Positions 48,220 through 59,539 of a stretch of DNA of 64,000 nucleotides are shown here, one piece after another. The notes under the pieces were generated by a model. The model was not told where the DNA came from, searched no databases, and saw only the letters and a program-made list of their open reading frames with translations. The translations under genes were made by a program, and so were the position numbers. The DNA is from Margaritifera margaritifera (taxonomy: Eukaryota; Mollusca; Bivalvia; Unionida; Margaritiferidae): contig JAQPZY010001569.1 of the NCBI GenBank assembly GCA_029931535.1, positions 4,017,001-4,081,000 of the forward strand, in the 5' to 3' direction. Every line of letters starts with the position of its first letter. Position 1 is the first letter of the stretch.

Positions 48220-49076
48220 AGTCTCCGTTGATGGAATGCGACATCTCGTTTTTATCTATAGATGCCATCAATTGCCAGTTTAATAAGGGACACCATGATG
48301 GTATCCACCCCACCCCCACCACTATTGATGCATATGATACCTACTGTGACTGCTACGTCTGGTCAACTTGAAACAGAGGAACAATGGGGCTTCAGAGATG
48401 TCGGCCTCGAGGGAACTTGAGTCACTACATTCATTGCAAATCTCCAATAGTGGCTTGGAGTTATAGGTACAAGTTCCCCTGCATGTCCAAGCATGGGCTT
48501 GGAGCCTGTACATCTGGGCACATCTGATATTTTTCAGACAGTGATGATTTGTACTTCATCCATCCATGCCATAAGCGGCCACTCTGGCTGCCCACAAGCC
48601 ATTCCAGTCATCCAGCCGTACCTTTTGACTAGTAACCAGAGGTCTGTCACATCAGTGAGCTATGCTGCATCCTGCCATTCCTGTGACATGCTGATCACGT
48701 GGGGATCTGAGTCTGTCTGTCTGTTTCACTGCACATTATGTCAGGTGGTTTCCTAGCTAACCATCCAGCTGGCCACCAAATTGCCCAGTGAGCCATGTCA
48801 CTTACCCAGCCACCAATTCAAATGGCAGCCTTGTTATTCACAGCATATTCGTTAGGTACATACCATGCCAAACACACAGATGATAGCACTGCATTGTCTC
48901 GGCCACAGGGAGTGTTCTATGCAGATATAATGAAACAATCTCTGAGAAGGACAACCCCAACACTGGACATGGTGATAACCTAGATCATTGAGCATACTGC
49001 GACCCCACCATGGAGCACATGGAGTTAGCTTTAAAGCAGCTATGTAAGAAATTGACCAACCTTTGCCAAGTTCTGA

Positions 49077-50610
49077 GTGCCCGCTGTCACTGTGAGCCAA
49101 GCCTATAAGGTTAAGGTTTCAGTGGACTTTGAAGATGAGGACAAACATACCTCTTTCCATCTACTGTCAAAGGATCTTCAGTTGTCTGTCTGGCAAAATC
49201 TGAGCTCCAATGAACTTGAAGACTTTCTTTTCAGAAAGCCCAACAGCAACAGTTTGACCTGGGTTGATTTTCAGGCTGCAGCAGGCCCCTCAATTTTAGA
49301 AGCAGTTCAATAAAGGAGATAGAAAGCAAGGTTTCTTCTTACCCAAGCTTCCCAACAATTGTCACTGACTTGCCACCCACAGCAAAGCCTATAGTCCTTC
49401 ATTTTCGGCAGTCTTGGATTGACCTTTTTCGGCAAAACAAATGAGCAATCCAAGTTGTTGCAGAGGGGTTTAGATCTCATTTATCCAACCCCTTCCCTTT
49501 CATCTTCCCCTTCCATAACAAACTTGTCATCCAATTTGGAGAAGGTAGAAATTTTGCAGGAGACCTTTTTGTTAATTGGCAAGCAGTCAGTGGAGAGTGT
49601 TAGCAAGCTGAGCTCTCCAGGGGTTTTATTCCAGACTTTTTCTGGTGCCAAACGCCAATGAAAAACTCTTGTCCATCATTGACCTCATTTGGCTCAACAA
49701 GTACATAGCCGTGCCAAGGTTAAAAATGGAAACAGCACAGCCAGTCAGTCTTTCCTTAAAGAGGAATGAATTTGCGATCAGTATAGACCTAACTGATTCA
49801 TGTTTACATGTCCCTGTGCAGCAGGGTTCAAACAGGTTCCTTTAAGTTGGCTTCCAAGGAACAAGATACCAATTTTGTGCACTGCCATTCAGTCTCAACA
49901 TCAGTTCATGAGTGTTCACAAAGACTATCAAATGCGTCATCACTCTCTTCAGGTCGACCTCATCAAGAGCAACTACAGCATACTTGGACAAGCTCCTTCA
50001 AACGCAAATGTTAAGTTCATCTTTGGGGAAGGACAGGAACAACCTTCTTTTCTGTTTAGATCCGTTAGGGTTTCTGGTGAACGGGGAGAAATTAGATCTC
50101 AACCCATCACAGCACTTTGGCCACCTTGATATGAAGCTTTTGACCAATCTCAACCTTGTTTGGCTGCCTCGTGTACGAGTGGTGTGCAATGTCCAGCTCG
50201 GAGTTGATTTCCAACAATGAGTTGATATATGTGAGTTTTTGCAACTCCTTGGTTTGCTTAATGTGGCAGCTGTTTTAATTTTTCTCGGCCATCTTTTCAT
50301 GTGCCCTTTGCAGATGGCCCTACTGGCCTGGCATCACCTCTTTCCAATCAAATTGATCAGCAAGTTGTGATCTCAACCGCAATGGTATTATTCCAGTATC
50401 AGTGGTGTAACAAGCAATGGCTCATGGCAGGAATTTGTCTGGAAAGCCCCAACCAGAAATTATGTTGTTCTGCACGGATGCCTGTTCATACAGTTTTGAA
50501 GCCCACTTGTTGCCCTGCTTCACCACCTTCAGTGGCAAGTGGGGGCCAGAGGAGTTGTATCTTTGCATCAACCTTCTGGAAATCAAGGATGTAGTAATCA
50601 CATTATTCTA
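49077..50610 (+). pseudogene. DIRS reverse transcriptase and RNase H start, disrupted
   Basis: Successive frames give a gag/RT linker (EDKHTSFHLLSKDLQ, NLSSNELEDFL). The RT fingers follow (IDLIWLNKYIAVPRLKMETA, then SIDLTDSCLHVPVQQGSNRF) and then the thumb (LVNGEKLDLNPSQHFGHLDM). The catalytic YLDD region appears only as a frame-broken YLDKLLQTQM. RNase H begins LFCTDACSYSFEAHL and continues GKWGPEELYLCINLLEIKD, matching the TDAS.....W.P.E....INLLE pattern. At least five frame changes rule out activity. Confidence 0.82.
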
Positions 50611-51139
50611 TTAGTAATACAATACTTGTTACTATTGCTTTGTTTTCCTCTTCCAGGATGCAGGTCCCCTCATTCAAGGTCACAATTCCATCCTCCAGCA
50701 CCAGTTAGTATGGAAAGTTCTAAAACAGAAAGAAGAGAGATCCAGTCTGACTCACACATTATAGGCCCATGTGGATTTCTGCCCTTTTCCTTGGGCGAAC
50801 TATATGCTTACATGAGTGCAGATTCACTCAAGGAAATTGTCTCTTTTTTTGTTTGTTTTAAAGACATTTAGGCATTTTAATTATATTTTCCATTTTGATT
50901 GAGTGATAATCCCTTCAGTCCTTGCAAATTTTGAGTGTTATTTTAGCTCTTTTGATAAAATGAGTAGTTTGTTGTGCCATGCGAATCAAGTGGTGCCAAA
51001 TTAAAATTATCCCTTTTCCCTTGTCTGGTGATGAGTAAGAATTTGCTACCAAATTTTAGTTTCGGAATTTTTTTTCCTCTTTTTATAAAATTGTTGTATT
51101 GGAATACTTTTATAATATTTTTCATTTCAATGTGAATTG

Positions 51140-52056
51140 CATACATGCCAACCATTACGCTTTTGGCATAATCATTATGCTTTTATTTTCACCTAATTGT
51201 GTCTTGCGCTGACCTGTATATGGATTACGTTTTTTTGGTACATTTAAAAAAAAAAAAAAAAAGCTATAAAAAGTTGTGTTTGTCGTTTTTATTATCATCT
51301 CTTTAATCCCACACATCATATAAATTTGAGAATATCCTAAATAAGAAGACTGCTGCGTAAGAATAGCGCAAGAGTACATTTGTCCATTGCAGACCATGTA
51401 CTTTCCTTATTTTCTATTTATAGCAGCTGTATATGACATATTTCCAGGAAAACATGGGTTTCTTCAATTTGAAAACTTGTATCACAGATTCATTGTATTA
51501 ATAAAGAGAATTGGGTAGTGGACCAGTCTATACTTTAAACAAAATGGCACCGGATCTTAAGCAAAATAGACTTTATCGATGTGACTCGTTGTTATATGAC
51601 TGAAAAATGTTAGAGAGGGATCTTTTTAAACTTTAAAACATGTCGGATCAGAAAAAGGGCAAATCAATAGTACTCTACAAATGTAAAAAGAAGAACATGA
51701 GAGATGTAATACAGCACTTGGGTTGAGCACATGGTCATGCTCATTGCAGAATTTATGGAGTTTGCGATCACAGCAAAAGCTAGGCATGTAGACTACTCAA
51801 AGTGAGTGTTGTATATATATCATTTCTCAATGTTTTATGTTTGTATTCTGGTACTAATCCACATGGATTTTGCCTTATTTGTAGCAAAAACTTTAACCAG
51901 CTGCAGATCCAGGTTAGTAGCAAAACTAAATGTACATTTTTCATACAGTTTATTGTAATTATAGCATGTAATATATAGACTATACTTTTTATGCTCAGAT
52001 TATGCTTTTTTGACACTTAGGTTATGCTTAAACCTCTCTGCGGGTTGGCATGTATG
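51140..52056. mobile_element. Non-autonomous TIR transposon (917 bp) inside the DIRS element
   Basis: Terminal inverted repeats CATACATGCCAACC at 51140-51153 and its complement at 52043-52056 are perfect. The flanks 51134-51139 and 52057-52062 are both GAATTG, a 6-bp target duplication. The inner ends carry repeated 'attatgctttt' blocks on both sides. No transposase is encoded. The superfamily is uncertain, possibly hAT-like by TSD size. Confidence 0.85.
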
Positions 52057-52249
52057 GAATTGTCGCTGTGGGGGGAATTGAGGGTACAGAAAAGCCCAGT
52101 AGGACTCTCATCCCACCCGCTTAGTGTGTACTCGATGTGCATGCACAGACAGTTGTCAGTTTTAATGTTTAGCTTACTTGTAAGGGCCGGTGGCCCAGTG
52201 AAGGCGAAGAGCAGATTGTGCCTCCCTGAAAAGGGAGAGCAGCAATCTT

Positions 52250-53261
52250 GTTCAATATGTTCTTATGCGATCTCTACCAATAGATCATTACTGGACTTGG
52301 GCCAGTGTTTGTGACTTTATGCACTGGTGCTCTCAGCTAAAAATCGCAGTTCGGATCAGTCATATTTTTGGCAGGCTTGATAAGAAGGTTCCAGATTCTT
52401 CACACCGAGTGGTCCATTCAGTAACTCTGCAGATTTGTGCACTATGGTATGTCCAATGATAAATCTTTTTGCGACGAGGTGGAATTGGAAAGCTGTCCAC
52501 CTTTGTCTCTTCAATCCCAGACCCAGAAGCCTGATGCTGTGAATGCACTATCAGTCAGTTAGGAGGGCTTTCAAGCTACACATACTGGTCCCCCACCAAC
52601 CCCACCCCCCTGTTCTGGTACCAAGGATAATAAAGAAAATAAGGGATCAGAACTGCAAAGTGACCCTGATAGCCCCTCTTAGGTGGGACAAGTCCTGGGT
52701 GAACGATCAGCTAGATCTAGCGATATATGTCCCCAGGAAAATCCCAGTGAGGCGCAAACTGTTCAGATAGCCTCAGTTGCAGGTGTTTCACCCCTGCCTG
52801 GACTGGCTTCTCCTTCACCCCTGGCTTATATAAGGAGGGCCTTGTGTAGATAGGAATTTAAACTTCCAGCTAGAAGGCCCACCATTTAAAGGCATACAAG
52901 GGGAAGAGCTGGTTTTTCAGGAACTGGTGCAAGGTCAACAGTATCATTCCTCTGAGTGCCTCAATTTCACAATTGGCTGGGTTTTTTTTCTGGCTGTTTT
53001 GAGTAGAAAAGTTAACCCCAATTACTAACAAAGGGTACTGTTCCATGATCTTTGAAACTTTCAGACATCGTGATAGTGGGGATATTGATCACAATATGGA
53101 TCTGTCTGACCTGCTAACCAATTTTGACTTGAATAAGCCAAAATCATTTAACTTGTTTCCTAAATGAAATTTGTCATGGGTTTTGACATGACTCTACTCT
53201 GATCAGTTTTAGCTTTAGTCAGACCTTACTGAAGCTGCTGTCATCTCGACATGTGTTTAGA
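52250..53261 (+). pseudogene. DIRS RNase H end and tyrosine recombinase N-terminal part
   Basis: Pieces in order: DFMHWCSQLKIAVRISHIFG (the late RNase H 'HWC...I..SHI.G' block), then VPRIIKKIRDQNCKVTLIAP, then recombinase N-terminal sequence recoverable in several frames (PQFHNWLGFF, KLTPI-like and CLTC*PILT). The frame stops and shifts repeatedly. It breaks off at the repeat island and resumes at about 54759. Confidence 0.7.
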
Positions 53262-54758
53262 TCTACTGATCATAGACCAGAAGAGCATATGGGATGGTCA
53301 TTGGTCCGTTATCCATCATCTGACAGCCATTGTCCATCTGTCCATTTGCACAAGTTTGTCATCACTGCTCCTAAACTACTTGGAGGATTGCCATGAAACT
53401 TTACACACACACATTAATCCCATGGTCTAGTTTGTCTTGAATGAAAATGTTGTCGCTCGGACATCCAATATGGCCACCACAGTGGCCATCTTGAAACTCT
53501 TATCACTACTACTGAATGGACGGTTATGTCAGCATGGAGTTTTCACTAAAAGACTTCTTATATATGACGTTTATATTGTCCTCAGTGAAAATGGTGCCAA
53601 TCTGATGTCCTCTATGGCTGCCACAGTGGCCATCTTAAAAAACTTGTTATAGCTACTGTTGAATGGAAAGTCATATTGGCATGAGGTTTTCACCAGAATA
53701 TTTATGATGTCTAGTTGGTCCTAAATGAAAATGGCTCTGATCTGATGCGCAATATGGTCGCCACAACACTATCTTGAAAATCTTGTTCTAGCTACTTTTC
53801 CAGATTGGATGGTCATATCAACATGCGTTTTCACTAATAGACTTTTTATGATGTCTATCTTGTCCTCAATGAAAATGGTGCCGATCTGATATCCAATATA
53901 GCCATCCTAGCAGCCATCTTGAAAATTTTGTCTCTACTCCTCCTGAAAGGATGGTCATATCAGCATTGGGTTTTTGCTAAAATACTTCTTATGATGTCTA
54001 GTTGGTCCTTGATGAAAATGGTACTGTTCTGACATCCAGTATAACCACCACAATGGCCATCTTGAAAAATCTTGTCAGTACTCCTCCTGAATGAAAAGTA
54101 ATATCACTATGGGGTTTTCACCAGAAGACTTGTGGTGTTTTGTTGGTCCTAAATGAAAATAGTGCTGCTTGCACAACCAATATGGCTGCCACAGCAGCCA
54201 TCTTGAAAATTTTGTCATTGCTACTCGCCTTCAATGGATGGTTATATCAAAATGAGCTTTTTACAGAATATCTTCTTATGATGTCTTATTGATCCTAAAT
54301 GAAAATGGTGCCAGTCTGACTTAAATACAGCTGCCACAATGGCCCTCTTGAAAATCACTACTTCTAGATCTCTGTTCAAAACAATATTGTGCTTTCACCA
54401 ACAGAATTCTTGTAAAATCTGGTTGGTCCTAAATTGAAATGGTGACAGTGTTATATCCAATATGGCCACTATAGCAGCCATCTTGAAAATGTTCTTATTG
54501 TTACCAAAAATAAGGAAAAGTCATATCAACATGGGGTTTCGACAAGAAGACTTCTTATGAACTCTTGTTGGTCCTAAATGAAAATAGAGCCAGTCTGACA
54601 TCCATTGTGTCCACCACATCAGCCACTTTGAAAATCTCATTATTGCTTGAGAATATTAGATATGGTTTCAACACTCAGCAGTTGGAAATAAAGAAAGGGT
54701 CTTGAATTTCGGGAAGTTCTTTTCATCCAGTGGAGCATCAGTCTCTTTGAGGCACTCA
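53262..54758 (+). repeat. Repeat-island family 1, complete copy inside the DIRS recombinase
   Basis: Head 'gatctactgatcatagacca', linker 'ccattgtccatctgtcc', about ten units spaced about 140 bp apart, and tail 'gagcatcagtctctttgag'. The recombinase reading resumes immediately after (ALASVCRVRELHTLS), showing that the island inserted as a unit. The exact junctions and any target duplication cannot be fixed by eye. Confidence 0.9.
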
Positions 54759-55325
54759 TTTGATAGCTCTAGCTTCGGTATGCAGGGTGAGGGAGTTGCA
54801 TACTCTTTCAGTGGACGTCCAGTTCAGATCAGACGGTTCAGTGATCCTAATAACGCAACCAGGCTTCATAGCTAAGAATAGGTTGCCGTCAGCAGGCACT
54901 TAAAGAGTGGTCATTCACTTCCTCTCCTCAATTGATACATTGAGAGAGGCAGCAAGACAAGATCCAGTCCATGCTCTTAAGCACTACTTGAAGCTCAAGA
55001 TAAAGGATCGAGGTGCCTAATGTCTCTTTCCTCTAATAAAGACCAGAAAAGAAGATATAATTCCTGAAACCCTAGCATCATGGCTGAAGTGGGTAATACG
55101 CTCAGCATACTCTGAGATCTCAAAAAATCGGGTAAGTGTCATGAAGATTTCAGCTTATGAGATTAGAGCTCTCTCTGCAAGCCTTGTGTTCAAACATAAT
55201 GTTTCGATCTGCGATGTACCAGAAGCTGTTGACTGGCATGCACAATCAACCTTCTCAACTTTTTATCTCCAAGATCTGGCACAATTGAATCTGGTGGGTT
55301 GAATGGTTGTGGCCCAGATAACCAC
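54759..55325 (+). pseudogene. DIRS tyrosine recombinase C-terminal part
   Basis: It starts IALASVCRVRELHTLSVDVQ, containing the first conserved arginine region (R..EL). The end is nearly clean over about 80 codons: PLIKTRKEDIIPETLASWLK, WVIRSAYSEI, KISAYEIRALSASLVFKHNV and TFSTFYLQDLAQLNL. These contain the H/Y.IR and terminal tyrosine regions of DIRS recombinases, with Y rather than H at the first position as I read it. Intervening sequence (about 54900-55010) is frame-shifted. Confidence 0.8.
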
Positions 55326-55479
55326 CAGGCCTAATTGATGTCATCACAACCTCCTCGTCGGCATAGATTTAGAGCTTTTGCTAGATTCACCAGTATTTTT
55401 TCTTGGTGAAGAAAAGTCATCATTTTCATCTTATCTGTGTGTTGTCATCGTGGGTTAAGTGGCTTTCGACTGTGCTGTT

Positions 55480-55640
55480 GTTGTGTTAGGAAAGTGCTTT
55501 ATCCTTTACATGGGGAATCCATCCATTCTTCCCTTGATGTGTGCCCGTGGAAGAGATTGGATGCTCATGCATTTTCTTTTATTACCTCCTCTCTTAACAT
55601 TAATGTGATTTTGGAATGTAGTCAACAGAGAAAGTAAATT
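55480..55640 (+). pseudogene. DIRS RNase H-linked tail fragment
   Basis: The reading HSSLDVCPWKRLDAHAFSFI resembles the DIRS pol segment where relatives read DALS..W..L.AYAFPP. Its position after the recombinase fits the overlapping or rearranged order of DIRS frames, or a second fragment. Evidence is short. Confidence 0.4.
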
Positions 55641-55737
55641 GGTCAGTACATTCTGTTTCTCCAAGAATAACCTGATCAGATTAATATTAAACCCTCCCAC
55701 ACCTCCACATAAATGAGAATATCCTCATAGATGTATG

Positions 55738-55902
55738 ACTCAGCTTAAACTGGTAAACATATGGTTGATGGGTAGTTACCTAGTGGTGATAAGGGGAGGT
55801 AATGAGTAAGAGTTTCTTGCTTTTGTCTATATAGCTGAGAAAAACAAACATGTCATCTTCCCATGATTCTTGGAATCGAGAGGTAGTAAGTTTATTTCCC
55901 AA
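55738..55902. repeat. Right inverted terminal repeat of the DIRS element
   Basis: Reverse complement of the left terminal region: 'gtttatttccc' at 55890-55900 pairs with 'gggaaataaac' at 47583-47593, and 'ggtaatgagtaagag' pairs with 'ctcttacccattacc'. A splice-like 'tatag ... gag|gtagta' inside it mimics an exon. Confidence 0.82.
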
Positions 55903-56009
55903 TCATTAAAGTGATTGGTTAAGTCTTCTCTAAGAAACATAATTTCAATGAAAAATTTCCATTTCCCCATGAAAATGACTAGTATTCTTAATACGATTAT
56001 TTTCTGTAG

Positions 56010-56098
56010 GGCACATTCCCAAGTCTTACCCCCAGCTGGTCCTGTTTCCAGTTCAGGAAGAAGCTATGGCAGTGGCTACGGCAGTGGAGGACATACAG
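56010..56098 (+). CDS. RRM/RGN-repeat protein, coding exon 11 (last found)
   Basis: The acceptor is ttctgtag, ending 56009, and the donor is ACAG|gtgaga at 56099 (phase 1). In the phase required by exon 10 it encodes AHSQVLPPAGPVSSSGRSYG followed by SGYGSGGHTG (about residues 554-583), the Gly/Ser/Tyr-rich tail expected for this protein. The other frames are less like the rest of the gene. No stop codon is reached, so at least one more exon must follow. I found no convincing candidate before 64000. Confidence 0.75.
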
Positions 56099-57435
56099 GT
56101 GAGACATCAAGAATGTCATGAAGTTTTGAAGCACAAGGGTAAATGAAAAAAGCAGTTGGGGGATATTGGGGACAGCACTTGATTAAATTCACATTACATT
56201 AAAGTAAACAGTGTTCAAGCATTAGCGGACAATGGAAAATCTCGTATGCCCAGTTTTTAATGATACTCCTGGCCATGCTGGGTCATAGGGAGGACATCTT
56301 CCAAGTTTAATCTGCATTCCTTTGCACAGAATAAAAACAGATAATGGCATGATATGACTCTGTGGCTCTCCCAATAAAGAATAAGGAAATAATAAACTTG
56401 GGGTGGTTAAAACAAAGTGTAGAGTATGTGCTGCCAGTCCAGGTGTCTATCTGTCGTTTTGCATCTGACCTAAAACCTTTTCTACCTCAACGAGCATAAT
56501 AGACCCAATTAAAACCAGATCATCTGAACATGTTCTTTAGAACACAAGCGTCATTTTCAGAATCTTCAAGTAATTGAGTGTAATCAATTCTATTTAGTCT
56601 GCAACACTTCAGTTACCGCAGAATAGAAATAAGCCAAACTGGATGACCTGGGTGGATTTTGGCAGCAAGACAATCATTTTATATTGTTATGGGCTTCAAA
56701 GAACACAATGAACAGATTAGTTCAAAATTGATTTTGGGAGGGAATGCAGCTTTAATCTTCATTTTATGTTGATTGTACAGCATGTTGGGGTGGGTGGTTG
56801 TGGCAAACAGTGCTGCAATGGAAAGCAAACCAGTGAAACTATGAAATCGCCAGTCTTGGATGGATGATCAAAAGAGTTAGTCCAGCACTATGGAGGTTCA
56901 AAGCAAGCATGATACTGCTGCAGTATACTTGCTCCCAAGTGTTGTATGAGTGTCTGTGTCGTATAAAATTCATGAAATCAGTTTAAGACCTTCACTGGAA
57001 TGGGCATGTAGAATAAGCTCAGTACACCCTCCTGCATATTGTAAGGGCAAATAATGACAGCAATCTGTTGGCCATGGAGCATGTGCCTTGATGATGTTCC
57101 AACTTGCCTCTTAGACTTTTTAAAAGAATATGGTTTATATAGAAAAAAATTGACCTTGTATTATGAAGATTTCCCATCTTTGCATCATCATAGTTTTGCA
57201 TGCCTTTTGGGGGAGTTTTTACAACATAGGTCTTTTGTCTCAAGGTGAATATTTACTTTTGGTTGCAGGGGTTTGTCTATATGGGGAATTGTTACCTTTA
57301 CCATTTTTGCTGCTTGGTACTATGTAGCCAGGATTGTGCTGATGTGTTGTTAAACCTTATTAATACATACATACACTCGCTGATTTATAAGCCAATATAA
57401 AAAAAATCCATTATTTTGATGGGTTTATGAAATGT
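56099..57435. other. Downstream intron sequence, nothing recognised
   Basis: Presumed intron 12. No coding exon with the required phase and no transposon signature was seen. Confidence 0.5.
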
Positions 57436-57592
57436 CATGCGAGGGGTATTTGAAAAGTTCTGAATATTTTCTTGTACATTTTTTTTGCTTTAAATCTGAC
57501 AATAAATTTAACGTCGATCAATAGACAAGATAGTGTTCTATAAAATGATCTGCAGCTGCGTGTCCAGCACACCAGATACCTGCATATATGTA

Positions 57593-59488
57593 CAGGGCTG
57601 AGCAAATCTCATAGCCCGATCCTGGACTATTCATTTTCAAAGTCAGGCAAGTAAAAAAAAATTTTGAAATCGCTAGTCCAGGACAAGTGCTTTTTTCCTA
57701 TTTTAAAAAAATCAGGCAAGTCCTCTTTTTCATCCTTTAATCACTATATCTACCTTTATTTGGCCATTCATCCCCTCTGGGCATACTGAATACTTAATTC
57801 TACCCCTCTCCATTTATACATTTACATCCGGTATAACACCTACAGGTTGTCAGTGATAAATGACGCATATGCGCACATTCTGTTACCACTTCACTGCATA
57901 TTGGGCTAAGAGACCAAATTATTGGCAAATCAAAACATGTCAAACAAAGCAAAGCTGGTATGATTAATTAGCAGTGATTTAAGTAGCTTTGTTGTATTGT
58001 GTTTACTCAAACCAGATCCTCACGAGCAGCTCACTGATTTTAATCCAGCAAGTCAGTGTAATTGAATTAATGAAAGGTACTTTACCAACATCAGTGTTGG
58101 TTTCCTTTATGAACTGAATAAATGACAGTAATGATTCTGTAATTTTTAATTGATTATACAGAGGATTAACTTCCATGTGCAATATTGCGTTTGAAGCGAA
58201 ACAGTTACGTTAATTAATGAGCTGTATCTGTTCATATTTAAAACAGAAAATGTATGTTATTATCACTTCAGAAGTAGTTGTCAAGCAAGCTGATATTTAC
58301 TCTGTGGATAAAATGAGTTTGCTAAATTATTTTTGCAAGGAAGGTAATAAATATGATTCAGAGAAGGAAACTTTTTGTGAAAGTGGAGGGATAAAACATA
58401 AGACTACTACTGAGTGTGAGGTTGCTTTTTCTCCAAGAGACATAAGCCTGAATCGGCGGTAGCAAAAAATGTCAAATATGACACTACTAAGAGACAGAGT
58501 AATTTTCAGCCGCATTGGGTTGATTGTTATCCCAGGCTTGAATGTATTTACTCAGAAGAAAAGATGTTCTGCAGTTCTTGCAAACAATATCCAAAACTGG
58601 CACAGGTTGGAAATTCAACCAGTGTATTTGTCAGTGGTACTGACCAATTCAGGATAGAACCAACCAAGTCTTGTGACATTTCTGGACTCCACAAGACCTG
58701 TGCAGCACAATATATGCATGACATTAGCGAGCTTGTGCAGAAAATCAGTAAAGTTAGAGCTGCTGAGACTCCACTAGGAAAGGCCCTTTCAAAACTAAAT
58801 GAGACTGAAATGAAAAAAGTGAGATCTCTCTTTAACACAGCCTACATGGAAAACCATTCTTAATCATCTTGAAGTGATTTTCAAACAGGAAGATCATCAT
58901 GCCATTCATGAGCATTATTTAGAGTTCAAAGCATAGATCAGGGTATACAGGCCGTCACTGGCTCCACCTGTTGAAATTCTTTGAACACTCGTAGTAAATA
59001 CTTCATCTTGTCTCAGTCTGTTATGCAAACTATTAGAAATCATGTTTGTTATAAGCCCGTCCACTGCTGAATGTGAGCAAGGATTTAGTTCCATGAACTT
59101 AATTAATACTTCATTAACGAATTCCTTAAACCAAGAGAGTTTACAAATTCTAATGAACATTTCAGCAAATGGACCAGAGCTTGAGTACTTTAACCCAGAC
59201 ACAGCTATCAACTGCTGGCTTGGTGCTGGTGCAGGTGGCATACATGTACATGGACATTTTTTTTAAATCCAGCAGCTAAAACATTTTTACATGAAGTAGC
59301 CAAATGTATATCAACCATGTTTTTTAAAAAATCTTGTATAAAATAATTATGTGGTATATAACTTCATTTGTTCTTTCTATGGATTAAGTGCATACATCTC
59401 ATCAAATCTTGGCAAGTGATTACAATTTTGAGACAAGTGAAAAGGATGGTGGGACAAGCGAATTTTCAAAACAATTTGCTCAGCACTG
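57593..59488 (+). mobile_element. hAT (ZNF862-like) transposon, copy inside the mariner
   Basis: Terminal inverted repeats: CAGGGCTGAGCAAAT on the left, and on the right the complement of CAGTGCTGAGCAAATTG. It is the same family as 27814-30160, in opposite orientation. It keeps N- and C-terminal transposase pieces but lacks the catalytic middle. The flanks ATGTA/ATATG do not give a clean duplication. Confidence 0.85.
58217..59266 (+). pseudogene. hAT transposase N- and C-terminal fragments
   Basis: The N-terminal piece starts MSLLNYFCKEGNKYDSEKE. After stops it continues MFCSSCKQYPKLAQVGNSTS and FRIEPTKSCDISGLHKTC (TTF-type zinc finger, to about 58860). The C-terminal piece (59042-59266) reads CEQGFSSMNLINTSLTNSLN, then LQILMNISANGPELEYFNPD, the hAT dimerisation region, and ends in a stop. 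The catalytic core between 58863 and 59040 is deleted. Confidence 0.8.
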
Positions 59489-59539
59489 ATATGCATGTGA
59501 CATATAATAGGTAACTGACAGTGGCGTAAAAAAGACAGA

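Larger units (their letters stand above)
47581..55902 (+). mobile_element. DIRS-like tyrosine-recombinase retrotransposon, degraded
   Basis: Inverted terminal repeats at about 47581-47712 and 55738-55902 share 'gggaaataaac..ctacctctc', 'agacaaa' and 'ctcttac.cattacc', inverted on the right. Between them, in DIRS order, come a gag N-terminal fragment, reverse transcriptase, RNase H, and a tyrosine recombinase, all with frame breaks. No DDE integrase or LTR is seen. Two younger insertions (51140-52056 and 53262-54758) account for about 2.4 kb, leaving roughly 5.9 kb of original element. It sits in intron 11 and its right end is about 107 bp before coding exon 11. Confidence 0.85.
46941..56009 (+). 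other. Intron 11 of the RRM gene (9.1 kb)
   Basis: Almost entirely occupied by a DIRS retrotransposon with its own insertions. Sequence 46941-47267 shows only AT-rich DNA with poly-T runs. Confidence 0.8.

Noticed and set aside
55834..55882. Exon-like segment (acceptor tatag, ATG, donor gtagta) just before coding exon 11
   Set aside because: It lies in the inverted terminal repeat of the DIRS element, and joining it to exon 10 in the required phase gives an immediate stop.
57268..57355. Possible terminal exon after a ttgcag acceptor
   Set aside because: In the required phase it encodes a hydrophobic stretch ending in a stop, unlike the Gly/Ser tail.
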